A DNA stretch of 64,000 nt from Bacillota bacterium (GTDB lineage Bacteria; Bacillota; Clostridia; Christensenellales; JAEXRW01): assembly GCA_023454175.1 (NCBI GenBank), contig JAEXRW010000037.1:19258-83257 (forward strand), read 5' to 3'. Shown here in pieces: positions 18,023 to 27,398 of this stretch. Each line of letters starts with the position of its first letter. Position 1 is the stretch's first letter. The notes beneath the pieces are model-generated. The model saw only the letters and a program-made list of their open reading frames with translations, was not told where the DNA came from and ran no database searches. The position numbers were made by a program, and so were the translations under genes.

Positions 18023-19555
18023 ATGGACAGGATCATCGCATACGATCTGGGAACGGGGGGCATAAAAGCCTCGCTGTATGATGAAAAGGGCGTATCGCTG
18101 GCGGCGAGCTTTGAACCCTATGACACCCATTACACCGGTGCGCTGCTGCACGAACAGAAGCCGGAGGACTGGTGGAACGGCGTGATCGTAAGCACGAAAA
18201 AGCTGCTGGAGAAAAGCGGCGTGAAACCGTCAGACGTGGCGGGGCTTTCGATATCGGGGCACAGCCTGGGCGTGATCCCTGTGGACAAAGACGGTGCATT
18301 GCTGCGCGACAAGACGCCCATCTGGTCGGACGCGCGGGCGCGGGAGCAGGCAAAGAAATTTTTTTCCGGATACAGTTTTGACGAGTGGTATATGAAAACG
18401 GGGAACGGGTTCCCGGCGGAACTCTACGCCATATTCAAAATCATGTGGTACAAGGACAACGAGCCGGAGGTATACGCAAAGACGTACAAGTTTCTCGGCA
18501 CGAAGGACTACATCAATTACCGCCTGACGGGCGTGATGCTGACGGACCAGTCCTACGCATCGGGCAGCGGCGTTTACGACCTGGCTGGCGGCGGATACGA
18601 CGAAGCCATGATCGCGGCATCGGGCATAGACCCGCGCAAATTAACGGACATCGTACCCTCCACACACCTGGTGGGCACCATTACCAAGGAAGCGGCACTG
18701 GCGAGCGGGCTTGCTGCGGGGACCAGAGTCTACTGCGGGGGCGTGGACAACAGCTGCATGGCGCTGGGGGCCACATGCTACAAGGCCGGACGTGCGTACA
18801 CCTCCCTGGGTAGCTCGGCCTGGATCGCCGTATCCACCCCGAAACCCCTGGTGGACATCCAGATCAAACCCTTCATCTTTGCGCATGTGGCGCCGGGGCA
18901 ATTCGCTTCGGCGGTATCGATATTTTCCGCGGGCAACTCCTTTCGCTGGATCCGCGACAACATTTGCAGGGACCTCATCCTCAAAGCCAAAAGCGAGAAC
19001 ACAGACCCATATGTCCTGATGGGCGAACTGGCGCAGCAATCCCCCATCGGCTCCAACAAACTGATCTTCAACCCCAACCTGGCGGGGGGCGCAGCTTACG
19101 AGTACAGCCCCAACATCCGGGGCGGATACTGCGGGCTGGTCCTGGGCCATACGACCAGCGACATGGTCCGGGCCGCGATGGAAGGCATCGCGATGAACCT
19201 GGGCGTGGTGCTGGAACTGCTTCGTTCCCTGACGGACGTATCGGACGACATGATCTTCGTGGGCGGGGGAAGCAAGAGCGAATTCTGGCGGCAGATCTTC
19301 GCGGACGTGTACCGCTGCAATATCGTAAAGACCAATATCGATCAGGATGCCGCCTCCCTGGGCGCGGCTGCACTGGCCGCGGTGGGCCTGGGCCTGTGGA
19401 AGGATTTCGCGCCGGTGGACGAGGCGCATGCCATCCAAGACATCCGCAAACCCATTGAAGGCAACGTGGAAGCGTATCAACGGTATATGGAAGCCTTCCG
19501 GAAGGCAGCCGTGCATTTCGCGCAGATGGGCGACATGCTGCACGGGATGGATTGA
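18023..19555 (+). CDS. FGGY-family carbohydrate kinase (xylulokinase-like)
   Basis: A 510-residue FGGY kinase. The N-terminal ATPase motif is AYDLGTGGIKASLYD, the substrate region includes GLSISGHSLGVIP and TPIWSDARA, and the C-terminal domain has GGVDNSCMALGA and FVGGGSKSEFWRQIFAD. It would phosphorylate a ketose or polyol with ATP. It is clearly different from the kinase at 10434-11930, hinting at two substrates or two branches. GAGGAG lies before the ATG. Downstream genes run in the same direction. Confidence 0.9.
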   Translation: MDRIIAYDLGTGGIKASLYDEKGVSLAASFEPYDTHYTGALLHEQKPEDWWNGVIVSTKKLLEKSGVKPSDVAGLSISGHSLGVIPVDKDGALLRDKTPIWSDARAREQAKKFFSGYSFDEWYMKTGNGFPAELYAIFKIMWYKDNEPEVYAKTYKFLGTKDYINYRLTGVMLTDQSYASGSGVYDLAGGGYDEAMIAASGIDPRKLTDIVPSTHLVGTITKEAALASGLAAGTRVYCGGVDNSCMALGATCYKAGRAYTSLGSSAWIAVSTPKPLVDIQIKPFIFAHVAPGQFASAVSIFSAGNSFRWIRDNICRDLILKAKSENTDPYVLMGELAQQSPIGSNKLIFNPNLAGGAAYEYSPNIRGGYCGLVLGHTTSDMVRAAMEGIAMNLGVVLELLRSLTDVSDDMIFVGGGSKSEFWRQIFADVYRCNIVKTNIDQDAASLGAAALAAVGLGLWKDFAPVDEAHAIQDIRKPIEGNVEAYQRYMEAFRKAAVHFAQMGDMLHGMD

Positions 19556-19623
19556 TACCCCATCAGCTTATACTGAAGTTTAAATTACTCTCATGATAAA
19601 AAATGATGAAAGGATTGATCGTG

Positions 19624-20790
19624 ATGGCAAAAAAACTGAACATCGCTGTAGTAGGCGGGGGATTCATGGGCAAGGCGCACAGCAACGCCTGGAAGACTGC
19701 CGGAAAATTCTTTGAGATGGAATATGAACCGGTACTGAAAGTATCGGTGGACAGCAACGAAGCCGTCAAGGGCTTCGCGGACCACTGGGGATACGAAGAA
19801 TTCAGCACGAAATTCGACGAAGTGATCGCCCGCAAGGATATCGACGTGGTGGATATCTGCACACCGACATTCACGCACAAGGAGCTGGCGGTGAAGGCTG
19901 CCAATGCCGGCAAACACGTATTCTGCGAGAAACCGTGCGCGATCACCTATGCCGAAGCCAAGGAGATGCTGGAGGCCGCCAAAAAGGCCGGCGTGGTGCA
20001 TTACCTGAACCATAACTACCGCAGGGTACCCGCCGTGGCATATGCCAAGCAGATGATCGAAGAAGGCAAGCTGGGCACGATCTACCACTGGAAGGGCGCG
20101 TACCTGCAGGACTGGATCATGGACCCCAACTTCCCGCTGACATGGCACCTGAAAGAGGAGACGGCGGGTGGCGGACCGCTGTGGGACCTGAACTCCCATT
20201 CCATGGACCTGGCCCGCTTCCTAGTGGGCGAAGTGGAATCCCTCTCGGCCATCAACAAGACCTTCATCACCGAACGGCCGATACCGGGCGGGAGCACAAG
20301 CACATTCGGCGCAGTGGAGAAGGAGACCACCAGCAAGGGCAAGGTGACGGTGGACGACGCAAGCTTCCTGCTGCTGAACTTTGAAAACGGCGCGCTGGGC
20401 TCGCAGGAAGGCTCACGGTTTGCCTGCGGACGCAAAAACTACAATACGTTTGAGATCTACGGGAGCAAGGGCGCAGTATCGTTCAACTTTGAGCGCATGA
20501 ACGAGCTCCAGTACCTCGATTTCACCCAGAAGGCAACGGAACAGGGTTTCAAGACCATCATGGTGACGGAATACGCGCACCCGTACTGCAAGGCGTGGTG
20601 GGCGCCGGGCCACATCATCGGCTATGAGAACACCTTTGTCCATGCCGTGGCGGATTTCACGGACGCGGTGACGAAGGGCACATCCGTCAGCCCGAATTTC
20701 GAGGACGGCGTGAAGAACATCCAGATCCTCGAAGCCGCCAAACTCTCGAGCGCAAAAAAACAGGTCGTGAAGGTATCAGACATCAAATAA
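19624..20790 (+). CDS. Gfo/Idh/MocA family oxidoreductase (levoglucosan dehydrogenase-like)
   Basis: The protein (388 residues from ATG 19624; a GTG at 19621 is equally close to the AAAGGA site) has the Rossmann motif IAVVGGGFMGKAHSNAW, the EKP motif in VFCEKPCAITYAEA and a long central segment (HNYRRVPAVAYAK, YLQDWIMDPNFPLTW, DLNSHSMDLARFLVG). This segment is typical of the branch that includes levoglucosan dehydrogenase and other sugar 3-dehydrogenases. A role in NAD-dependent oxidation of a glycoside or anhydrosugar is plausible but not proven. Confidence 0.88.
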   Translation: MAKKLNIAVVGGGFMGKAHSNAWKTAGKFFEMEYEPVLKVSVDSNEAVKGFADHWGYEEFSTKFDEVIARKDIDVVDICTPTFTHKELAVKAANAGKHVFCEKPCAITYAEAKEMLEAAKKAGVVHYLNHNYRRVPAVAYAKQMIEEGKLGTIYHWKGAYLQDWIMDPNFPLTWHLKEETAGGGPLWDLNSHSMDLARFLVGEVESLSAINKTFITERPIPGGSTSTFGAVEKETTSKGKVTVDDASFLLLNFENGALGSQEGSRFACGRKNYNTFEIYGSKGAVSFNFERMNELQYLDFTQKATEQGFKTIMVTEYAHPYCKAWWAPGHIIGYENTFVHAVADFTDAVTKGTSVSPNFEDGVKNIQILEAAKLSSAKKQVVKVSDIK

Positions 20791-20920
20791 CCGTGCAGTA
20801 CCGGCGCGCATAATACAGGCGTGCATATGGCAGCGAATCCCTCCTCCTGCCGTAAGCACGCCAACCGATCCGACAGATAGGCTCCAAAGAGAGGCTCAAG
20901 CGACGAAAGGAAGATGAGCA

Positions 20921-22246
20921 ATGAAAACAAGATTATTGCCACTTTATTTTTCCGAGACAAACGACCGTGAACGCGACGAATTCGCCGCGCAGATGGCGAG
21001 GCTCAAAGAGTATTACGGTGACTGCGCGGAATTCTTGGACCCGGTATGCATCGGGGAGAAGATCCCTGAGGCTGACGCCGTGGTATTCCCGCAGTTGATA
21101 TTCCAGGCATTCCGGCAGGCAGACATACTGAAGAGGATCAAACTCCCGATGATCGTACTGACCTCACGCTTCGGGACGGTGGAGATGTGGGACTGGGAGA
21201 TCATCACATACCTGCGGGACGAGGGCCTGACAATATTTTCTCCATACAACATCGAACTGGCCAAGACCATCATACGGGCCGTAGGCGTGAAGAAAATGCT
21301 GAACGGCGCGAAATTCCTGATGATGCAGGACAGCCCGGGCGAGGGCATGCAGGCCAACATCTTCAAACGCTTTTACTGGTGGGAGAAGGAATGCTCGGAG
21401 AACATGGAAAAGGTCTTCGGCATCAAGATCATCTACAGGAGCTGGAAGGAAGTATCGGACAAGGCCGCCAGGATCACGGACGATGCGGCGCGGGAAGCGG
21501 CCAAAGATTGGGACGTGTGCAAGGAAGGCGTGTGCGAAGCCAATTACCTGAAGGCCGTGAAGATATACATGGGCGTGAAGGACGTCATCAACGAGATCGG
21601 CGGGGTGCAGGGCGTGGGCAGCAACTGCCTGAACGAATCCTTCAACTGCTTTACCACACCCTGCCTGGCATGGAACATGATCTTTGAAAAGGATGACATC
21701 ATCTGGGCGTGCGAAGGGGACACCGTATCCCTTTTGACGAAATTCATCCTGTACCGCTCGCTCAAATCCCCCATCATGATGACCAACATCTACCCCTTCC
21801 TGGTGGGGATGGCGGCGCTGGCCCATGAAAAGATCGATAAATTCCCCGACATCAAAGATCCCGACAACCATGCGCTGGGCGTGCACTGCGGCTATTTCGG
21901 GCTGGCACCGCAGTCTTTCTGCACCGAATGGACGCTGCGGCCCAAAGTGCTGGGAATCGTGGACGACAACGCAATCGCAGTGGACTGCCGGATGGCGACG
22001 GGGAAGGCGACGCTGGCCAAGGTATTCCCGAGCTTCAAGAAGATATTGATCGTATCGGCGGAGATCGAGGATTATGTGCAATACCCCGGATCGGACTGCA
22101 GGAACGGCGCGCTGATCCGCTACAACGACGGGCACAGGGTGATGGAGAGCTTCAGCTCCCACCATATCCTGATCCTGACAGGGGACAAGAAGCCGGAACT
22201 CATCCAGCTGGCAAAGGTATTTGGGTGGGAAGTAGAAGCGATCTAA
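20921..22246 (+). CDS. L-fucose/L-arabinose isomerase-like protein
   Basis: A 441-residue protein of the FucI/AraA-like fold, enzymes that interconvert aldoses and ketoses using Mn2+. Supporting segments are the Rossmann-like N-terminal domain, CEGDTVSLLTKFIL near residue 260-290, CGYFG, and a C-terminal SSHHILIL with paired histidines. The sequence is divergent from classical FucI, so a different substrate or altered activity is possible. AAAGGAAG precedes the ATG. Its stop codon directly abuts a heptad repeat array. Confidence 0.75.
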   Translation: MKTRLLPLYFSETNDRERDEFAAQMARLKEYYGDCAEFLDPVCIGEKIPEADAVVFPQLIFQAFRQADILKRIKLPMIVLTSRFGTVEMWDWEIITYLRDEGLTIFSPYNIELAKTIIRAVGVKKMLNGAKFLMMQDSPGEGMQANIFKRFYWWEKECSENMEKVFGIKIIYRSWKEVSDKAARITDDAAREAAKDWDVCKEGVCEANYLKAVKIYMGVKDVINEIGGVQGVGSNCLNESFNCFTTPCLAWNMIFEKDDIIWACEGDTVSLLTKFILYRSLKSPIMMTNIYPFLVGMAALAHEKIDKFPDIKDPDNHALGVHCGYFGLAPQSFCTEWTLRPKVLGIVDDNAIAVDCRMATGKATLAKVFPSFKKILIVSAEIEDYVQYPGSDCRNGALIRYNDGHRVMESFSSHHILILTGDKKPELIQLAKVFGWEVEAI

Positions 22247-22312
22247 TAATTAATAATTAAGAGTTAAGAATTAAGAATTGAGGTGTCAAGGGCGAATCAT
22301 AATTCGCCCTTG
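22247..22312 (+). repeat. Heptad repeat array with long GC hairpin
   Basis: Five 7-base units of ATTAATA/ATTAAGA/GTTAAGA type begin immediately after the TAA stop codon. They lead into an 11-bp hairpin (22287-22297 with 22302-22312). The hairpin may act as a terminator-like element for the isomerase transcript. Confidence 0.7.
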
Positions 22313-22454
22313 GACAATCCATATGCGCTTCGCGGCAACGGTTCAAACCACCGCAGGCGGCAAAACAAAATGGGCTGCCGGCAAACAGCAGCCCTACGGG
22401 TATGATACAGACTGTTGCAGATAATAACAGAAGATTTATGGAGGCAATTCAAAC

Positions 22455-23093
22455 ATGCATGAAATGATCGAGAAACTGGCCAAATATGTACTGGTCCCTG
22501 TTATCAAGATAGACCGGGTGGAGGACGCCGTGCCGCTGTGCAGGACATTGAAGGAGGGCGGGCTGCCGGTGGCGGAGATCACATTTCGTACGGACGCCGC
22601 CGAGGAATCCATCCGCAGGGTGAACAAGGAATACCCCGATATCCTGCTGGGCGCGGGCACGGTATTAACCGTGGACCAAGTCAAAAGGGCAGTTGATGCA
22701 GGCGCGGGATACATCATCTCTCCCGGCTTTTCGCGCAGTGTCGTGGAATACTGCGGAAAAAACAACATCGCCGTGACGCCCGGCGCCATTACGCCCACCG
22801 AGATCCAGTACCTGATCGAATACGGGCTGGACGTGGCGAAATTTTTCCCGGCGGAGCAGGCGGGCGGCGTGAATATGATCAAGGCCCTGGCCGCACCCTT
22901 CCCGCAGATGAAATTCATTCCCACGGGCGGCATCAGCGCGAAGAACGTGCTGGATTACCTGGCATTCAAAAAGGTGGTCGCATGCGGCGGGAGCTGGATG
23001 GTGAAGGACGACCTGATCAAGGCCGGAGAATTTGACAAGATACGGGAACTGGTTGTCGAGGCGGTCAAACTGGTCAAATCAATTGACAATTGA
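22455..23093 (+). CDS. eda: KDPG/KHG-type aldolase
   Basis: A 212-residue class I aldolase of the 2-keto-3-deoxy-6-phosphogluconate / 4-hydroxy-2-oxoglutarate aldolase family. The Schiff-base lysine is Lys129 in DVAKFFPAE; the general acid/base Glu is in VAEITFRT; GAGTVL and PTGGIS form the phosphate-binding region. It would cleave a 2-keto-3-deoxy acid (phosphate) to pyruvate and an aldehyde (phosphate). GGAGG lies 10 bases before the ATG. The last codons and the stop lie inside a heptad repeat array, so the C-terminus reads SIDN. Confidence 0.9.
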   Translation: MHEMIEKLAKYVLVPVIKIDRVEDAVPLCRTLKEGGLPVAEITFRTDAAEESIRRVNKEYPDILLGAGTVLTVDQVKRAVDAGAGYIISPGFSRSVVEYCGKNNIAVTPGAITPTEIQYLIEYGLDVAKFFPAEQAGGVNMIKALAAPFPQMKFIPTGGISAKNVLDYLAFKKVVACGGSWMVKDDLIKAGEFDKIRELVVEAVKLVKSIDN

Positions 23094-23175
23094 CAATTGA
23101 CAATTGACAATGAAGGTAAGCCCTGCAGAGGATTTAATAATTAAGAATTAAGAATTTTGATGAGCCCTGCGGGGA
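23080..23175 (+). repeat. Two heptad arrays, one overlapping the aldolase stop codon
   Basis: Four CAATTGA units run from 23080 to 23107 and include the final codons and TGA stop of the KDPG aldolase gene. A second array of ATTAAGA units (23133-23160) follows and leads into a CCCTGCGGGG hairpin. Confidence 0.8.
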
Positions 23176-23205
23176 ATTAAAACATTAAACAACAAGGGAT
23201 GCAAG

Positions 23206-24159
23206 ATGGGAACTGTACGAACGGTGACGGGAGACATAGACAGCGGGACCCTGGGCCACTGCCAATGCCATGAACATATCTTCCTTGCGAAGGGGAAATC
23301 CTATGAAGTGAACCCCGCGCTGTGGATGGACGACGAGGCCGCCTCCAGAAGGGAACTGAACCTGTATAAAGAGGCGGGGGGCGGTACGATCGTGGACGCG
23401 CAGCCTGTGGGGGGCGGATCAATGCCCCGGCAGCTTTACGACGCGTCCGTGACCACGGGTATCCGGATCGTGGCATCCACGGGCTTTCACAAGCTGATTT
23501 TTTACCCCGAAGACCACTGGCTTTTCACTGCCGAAGCGGACGAAATAGCCGAATATTTCACCTATGACATCACCATCGGCATGGCGGGGGACGCAGACAA
23601 TGACAGGCCTTTTTACCGTTATGGGACGAGAGCCGGCATCATCAAATGCGCGCTGGACATGCAGGGGCTGGAAGGGGTATACACCAAGCTTTTCCGGGCG
23701 GCAGTGAACGCGCATATGGCAACGAACGCGCCCATCATGGTACACACCGAGGACGGCGCGCACGCCGGGGAACTGGTGGACTTCATGACCGGCCTGGGGG
23801 TCTTGCCCGAAAAGCTGATTCTGTGCCACATGGAACGGAGCGTCACGCGCATGGATGAAAAGATCCGGGCGGCGAAGACGGGCGTGTACCTGCAGTGCGA
23901 CACCATCGCACGGTACAAGTACCACAACGACGAGGACGAGGCGCTTTTCCTCAAGCGCATGTGCGATGAAGGGTTGGAGGAGAGGCTCCTGCTCGGACTG
24001 GACACCACCCGGCAGCGGCTGAAGAGCTACGGCGGAGAAACGGGGCTGGACTATATCCTGACGGATTTCCTGCCGCTGCTGAAAAAACAAGGGTTTTCAG
24101 ATGAACAGCTGCACAGATTCTGTGCGGAGAACCCGGCGCAGGCGCTGTGCATCACATAG
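23206..24159 (+). CDS. Phosphotriesterase-family hydrolase (lactonase candidate)
   Basis: A 317-residue amidohydrolase of the phosphotriesterase (PTE) group. Metal-site motifs are visible: the HxH pair His22/His24 in CHEHIF, a candidate bridging lysine in IIKCALD, His in VHTEDG, His in LCHMER and Asp in LLGLDTTR. Many such proteins in sugar operons are lactonases acting on sugar lactones or their phosphates. Placed between a KDPG-type aldolase and a cupin isomerase, hydrolysis of an aldonolactone is a sensible guess. AAGGGATG lies before the ATG. Confidence 0.82.
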   Translation: MGTVRTVTGDIDSGTLGHCQCHEHIFLAKGKSYEVNPALWMDDEAASRRELNLYKEAGGGTIVDAQPVGGGSMPRQLYDASVTTGIRIVASTGFHKLIFYPEDHWLFTAEADEIAEYFTYDITIGMAGDADNDRPFYRYGTRAGIIKCALDMQGLEGVYTKLFRAAVNAHMATNAPIMVHTEDGAHAGELVDFMTGLGVLPEKLILCHMERSVTRMDEKIRAAKTGVYLQCDTIARYKYHNDEDEALFLKRMCDEGLEERLLLGLDTTRQRLKSYGGETGLDYILTDFLPLLKKQGFSDEQLHRFCAENPAQALCIT

Positions 24160-24220
24160 CGATGTGCATCACATTGAAACCAATGGAATATTACAAATAG
24201 ATTGAAGGAGAATTGAACAA

Positions 24221-24796
24221 ATGGGCTACGACGTAAGCAAACCGAGCGTATTCGCATTTGACATGCAGACGGGACTGAGCGCAAAACAACCCGCGTCCAA
24301 ACGCTTCCTCTCCCACATGAAGGGCATGTACGCAGACGACAAGGCGCTGGCAGCGATGATGGAGAAGGAAAACACGCTGGTGTACGAATTCAACGAAATG
24401 GGCGTGCCCGAACACGAAGGGGATATAGCCTTCGGCACAAGTATCATCTACCCCGGCACGGTGGGCGGCGAGTACTTCATGACGAAGGGGCATTTCCACA
24501 CCATCCTGGATACGGCGGAAGTCTACCTGTGCATCCAGGGCCGCGGCCTGATCCTGATGGAGAACCCCGAGGGGGAGTGGGGATATGAAGTGATCACCCC
24601 GGGCCAGATGGCGTATGTGCCCAAACGCTGGGCGCACCGCAGCATCAACATCGGCAAGGAACCGTTCGTACAGTTTTTCGCCTTCCGCGCAGACGCGGGG
24701 CACGACTACGGCACCATCGAGACCAAGGGTTTCCGCAAGCTGGTGGTGGAGAAAAACGGGGAATTTGCCATCATCGACAACCCCAAGTGGAAGTGA
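24221..24796 (+). CDS. Cupin-type glucose-6-phosphate isomerase
   Basis: A 191-residue cupin matching the archaeal-type phosphoglucose isomerase family, which interconverts glucose-6-phosphate and fructose-6-phosphate with a bound metal. The family signature is clear: IIYPGTVGGEYFMTKGHFH, AEVYLCIQGRG, PGQMAYVPKRWAHRSIN and ADAGHDYGTI. The histidines of GHFH and the Glu of AEVY are the metal ligands. AAGGAG lies upstream of the ATG. In this locus it may act on a related sugar phosphate rather than in glycolysis. Confidence 0.9.
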   Translation: MGYDVSKPSVFAFDMQTGLSAKQPASKRFLSHMKGMYADDKALAAMMEKENTLVYEFNEMGVPEHEGDIAFGTSIIYPGTVGGEYFMTKGHFHTILDTAEVYLCIQGRGLILMENPEGEWGYEVITPGQMAYVPKRWAHRSINIGKEPFVQFFAFRADAGHDYGTIETKGFRKLVVEKNGEFAIIDNPKWK

Positions 24797-24809
24797 GGAC
24801 TGAAACGAA

Positions 24810-25763
24810 TTGAAAATACTCGTGACACCCACATCCTTTTTGAAACCCGAGAACCGTGAAGCCAAGGAAAAGCTGGAGCGGTTTGCGGATGAAGTGATCT
24901 ACAACCCGTTTGGCAGGCCGCTGCAGGCCGATGAGATCGGCCCACTGCTGGCCGGTGTGGACGGGTACATCGCAGGGCTGGATTATATCACGGCGGAAGT
25001 ACTGGAAGAAGCGCCGGATACACTGAAAACCATCTCCCGCTACGGCGCGGGCGTGGACAGGGTGGACCTGCCAGCGGCAAAAGCCAAGGGCATCACCGTG
25101 ACAAACACCCCGGGCACCAACGCCGTGGCGGTATGCGAACTGGCCTTTGGCATGCTGCTGGGCCTGGCCCGGTCCATCACAAGGCTGGATAAAGCGGTGC
25201 GCAAAGGGGAATGGCCGCGGAACGACGGCATGGAACTCAAGGGCAAGACGTTGGGCATCGCAGGGATGGGCGCCATCGGCAAGAACCTGGCAGTGCGCGC
25301 AAGAGCCTTTGAGATGAACGTGGTGGCATACGATCCATGGTTCGATGAAGCATTCGGCAGGGAGTACGGTGTGTCCAGCGTGACTTTTGAGGAGCTCTTG
25401 AAGGTATCTGACGCCATATCGCTGCACATGCCGCTGAATGATGCAACGCACCATATCGTGAACGCGCAGGCGCTGTCCACCATGAAAGACGGCGCCATCC
25501 TGATCAACACGGCGCGGGGCGGACTCATCGACGAACTGGCGGCGGCGGAAGCGCTGAAATCCGGCAAGCTGCGCGGGCTGGGGCTGGACGTGTACGAAAC
25601 AGAACCCGTTACGGACTCGCCATTGATCGGCTTTGACAATGTGGTGATGACGCCGCACACGGGCGCGCACACGAAGGAAGCCATCGTGGGCATGGGCGTG
25701 ATGGCGGTGGACAACCTCATCGCGGTGCTCAAGGGCGAAAAATGCCCATACACCGTAAAATAG
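24810..25763 (+). CDS. D-2-hydroxyacid dehydrogenase (phosphoglycerate dehydrogenase-like)
   Basis: A 317-residue NAD-dependent D-isomer-specific 2-hydroxyacid dehydrogenase. The nucleotide-binding motif is GIAGMGAIGKNLAVRARAF; the catalytic Arg, Glu and His lie in NTARGGLID, GLDVYETEP and TPHTGAHTKEA. Without the C-terminal ACT domain of some PGDHs it is of the short type. The likely start is TTG, with GAGGA 11 bases upstream, 13 bases after the cupin gene stop, so the two are co-transcribed. It may reduce or oxidise a sugar-acid-derived 2-hydroxyacid. A strong terminator closes the island. Confidence 0.88.
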   Translation: MKILVTPTSFLKPENREAKEKLERFADEVIYNPFGRPLQADEIGPLLAGVDGYIAGLDYITAEVLEEAPDTLKTISRYGAGVDRVDLPAAKAKGITVTNTPGTNAVAVCELAFGMLLGLARSITRLDKAVRKGEWPRNDGMELKGKTLGIAGMGAIGKNLAVRARAFEMNVVAYDPWFDEAFGREYGVSSVTFEELLKVSDAISLHMPLNDATHHIVNAQALSTMKDGAILINTARGGLIDELAAAEALKSGKLRGLGLDVYETEPVTDSPLIGFDNVVMTPHTGAHTKEAIVGMGVMAVDNLIAVLKGEKCPYTVK

Positions 25764-25782
25764 CATTTACATATAATACAGA

Positions 25783-25817
25783 AAAAGCGGGGAACGATAA
25801 TCCCCGCTTTTGGTTTT
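25783..25817 (+). terminator. Rho-independent terminator closing the sugar island
   Basis: A perfect 11-bp stem (25783-25793 with 25801-25811) and a T-rich tail follow the dehydrogenase gene by about 20 bases. Confidence 0.88.
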
Positions 25818-25941
25818 ACATGGCCTTATCCTTAGCGCGCCGGCATGCAGTGCACAAAAATATTCTATATATATGATACATTATAACTCGGATAGACAGG
25901 TCCCGGACGTAAGCGAGCAGCCAGGGCAACTGTTTATCAGA

Positions 25942-27279
25942 TCATTGGTCTTCAGATTTACCGGCTTCCACGGGCTTTTCGATAACGGAGACGAGCGCCC
26001 ATTCCACGCGGTGGTCCTCTATCTGCTCCACCCTGATCGTAAGACCATCCTTTTCAAGCTGGGGCCTGGCGCCGTCGGCGGGGATGACATCAAACTGGCC
26101 GAATATATAGCCGCCGAAGGTATCGTAGACCTCCACAGGCAGGGGAATATCCAAGGCTTCCGAAACCTCGCCCAGGTCCGTACTGCCGCGGATGCGCCAG
26201 GTATTGGCGTCCAGTTTCTGAATGCTCTTTTCGAGCGGGTCGTACTCGTCATTGATGCTGCCCACGATCTCCTCCAGGAGGTCTTCAATGGTGACAAGGC
26301 CGCTGGTACCGCCGTATTCATCCACGACGATAGCCATCTGGATGTGGTTCTGCTGCATATTGCGAAAGAGCACGTCCGCACGGATGCTTTCGGGCACCAT
26401 ATACGGGGGACGCAGCAGTTCCTGCAACGTTTTCGGACTGCCACTGATGTCATTGATGAGATAATCGCGCTGGTGGAGGATGCCCACGATATCGTCAATA
26501 TCCTCGCTAAAGACCGGGAAGCGGGAATGGGTGTTTTCCATGATGATCCCGCGGACAATGCCGGGCTGGTCCTGCAGCCAAATCGCTACGATATCCGTCC
26601 GGTGCGTCATGATCTCCTCCACCGTCTGATTATTGAAATCAAAGATGTTTTCGATCATTTCCTTTTCCGCCGGCTGGATATTTCCTTTTTCCTCACCGAT
26701 GCTGATCATCATGCGGATCTCTTCCTCAGTGGCCTCCTGCTGTTTGGCATGGGGATCGATACGGAAGAGGCGCAGGATGCCATTGGTCGTGACGGTGAGG
26801 AGCCAGACGAGGGGCATGAGGATCAGGGAGACGAATTTGATGACGCCCGCGACCACCATGGCGATGCGCTCGGGGTTATGCATGGCGATGCGCTTGGGGA
26901 CCAGCTCCCCGAGAACCAGGGTGAAAAAGGACAGAATGATGGTAATGACAATGACCGCGATGGTGTCCAGCGTGGCGACAGGCATCTGAACACCGATGCT
27001 GAGGGCCCACTGTACGATGCGGTCGGAGAAATTATCCGCCGCGAAGGCGCTGCCAAGAAAACCGGCCAGCGTGATGCCGACCTGGATGGTGGAGAGGAAA
27101 CGGGTGGGCCTTTTGGTGAGCCAGATGAGGCTTTTCGCGCGCTTATTGCCCGAATCGGCGATTCTGCGAAGCTTGGTATCATTCAGGGATATCACTGCGA
27201 TCTCTGTAAGCGCAAAGAAGGCGTTGACCAATATGAGGAGGAGCTGGAACAGTATTTGACCTAAAAGGGGATCAGGCAT
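25942..27279 (-). CDS. CNNM/CorC (hemolysin-C-like) membrane protein
   Basis: A 445-residue membrane protein of the UPF0053/CNNM family, implicated in Mg2+/Co2+ homeostasis. The N-terminal DUF21 domain (about residues 1-190) has three to four hydrophobic segments and the motif LVLGELVPKRIA. A pair of CBS domains follows (about 200-330, with MTHRTDIVAI, HSRFPVF, VVDEYGGTSGLVT), then a C-terminal CorC_HlyC transporter-associated domain (about 345-430). It is divergent from mtnA; on the minus strand a TATAAT box lies at 27308-27313. Confidence 0.92.
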   Translation of the reverse strand: MPDPLLGQILFQLLLILVNAFFALTEIAVISLNDTKLRRIADSGNKRAKSLIWLTKRPTRFLSTIQVGITLAGFLGSAFAADNFSDRIVQWALSIGVQMPVATLDTIAVIVITIILSFFTLVLGELVPKRIAMHNPERIAMVVAGVIKFVSLILMPLVWLLTVTTNGILRLFRIDPHAKQQEATEEEIRMMISIGEEKGNIQPAEKEMIENIFDFNNQTVEEIMTHRTDIVAIWLQDQPGIVRGIIMENTHSRFPVFSEDIDDIVGILHQRDYLINDISGSPKTLQELLRPPYMVPESIRADVLFRNMQQNHIQMAIVVDEYGGTSGLVTIEDLLEEIVGSINDEYDPLEKSIQKLDANTWRIRGSTDLGEVSEALDIPLPVEVYDTFGGYIFGQFDVIPADGARPQLEKDGLTIRVEQIEDHRVEWALVSVIEKPVEAGKSEDQ

Positions 27280-27398
27280 TACGACCTCCGGTTTTTATAT
27301 TACATTTATTATACCACATTCAAAAAACCCTATAAAAGACCGGTCTGGCGGGGCAATGGCGGACATGATATGATGCAGATGAATACGGGGTGACAAAC

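Noticed and set aside
18641..19543. 300-codon frame opposite the second kinase
   Set aside because: Antisense shadow of a well-supported gene.
22247..23175. Heptad arrays as a possible CRISPR
   Set aside because: Units are 7 bases in direct tandem with no spacers, and no cas genes are present.
25810..27264. 484-codon frame opposite the CNNM/CorC gene
   Set aside because: It is the antisense shadow of a well-supported gene with clear CBS domains; composition is that of a G+C-rich antisense frame (rich in Asp, His and Gly).
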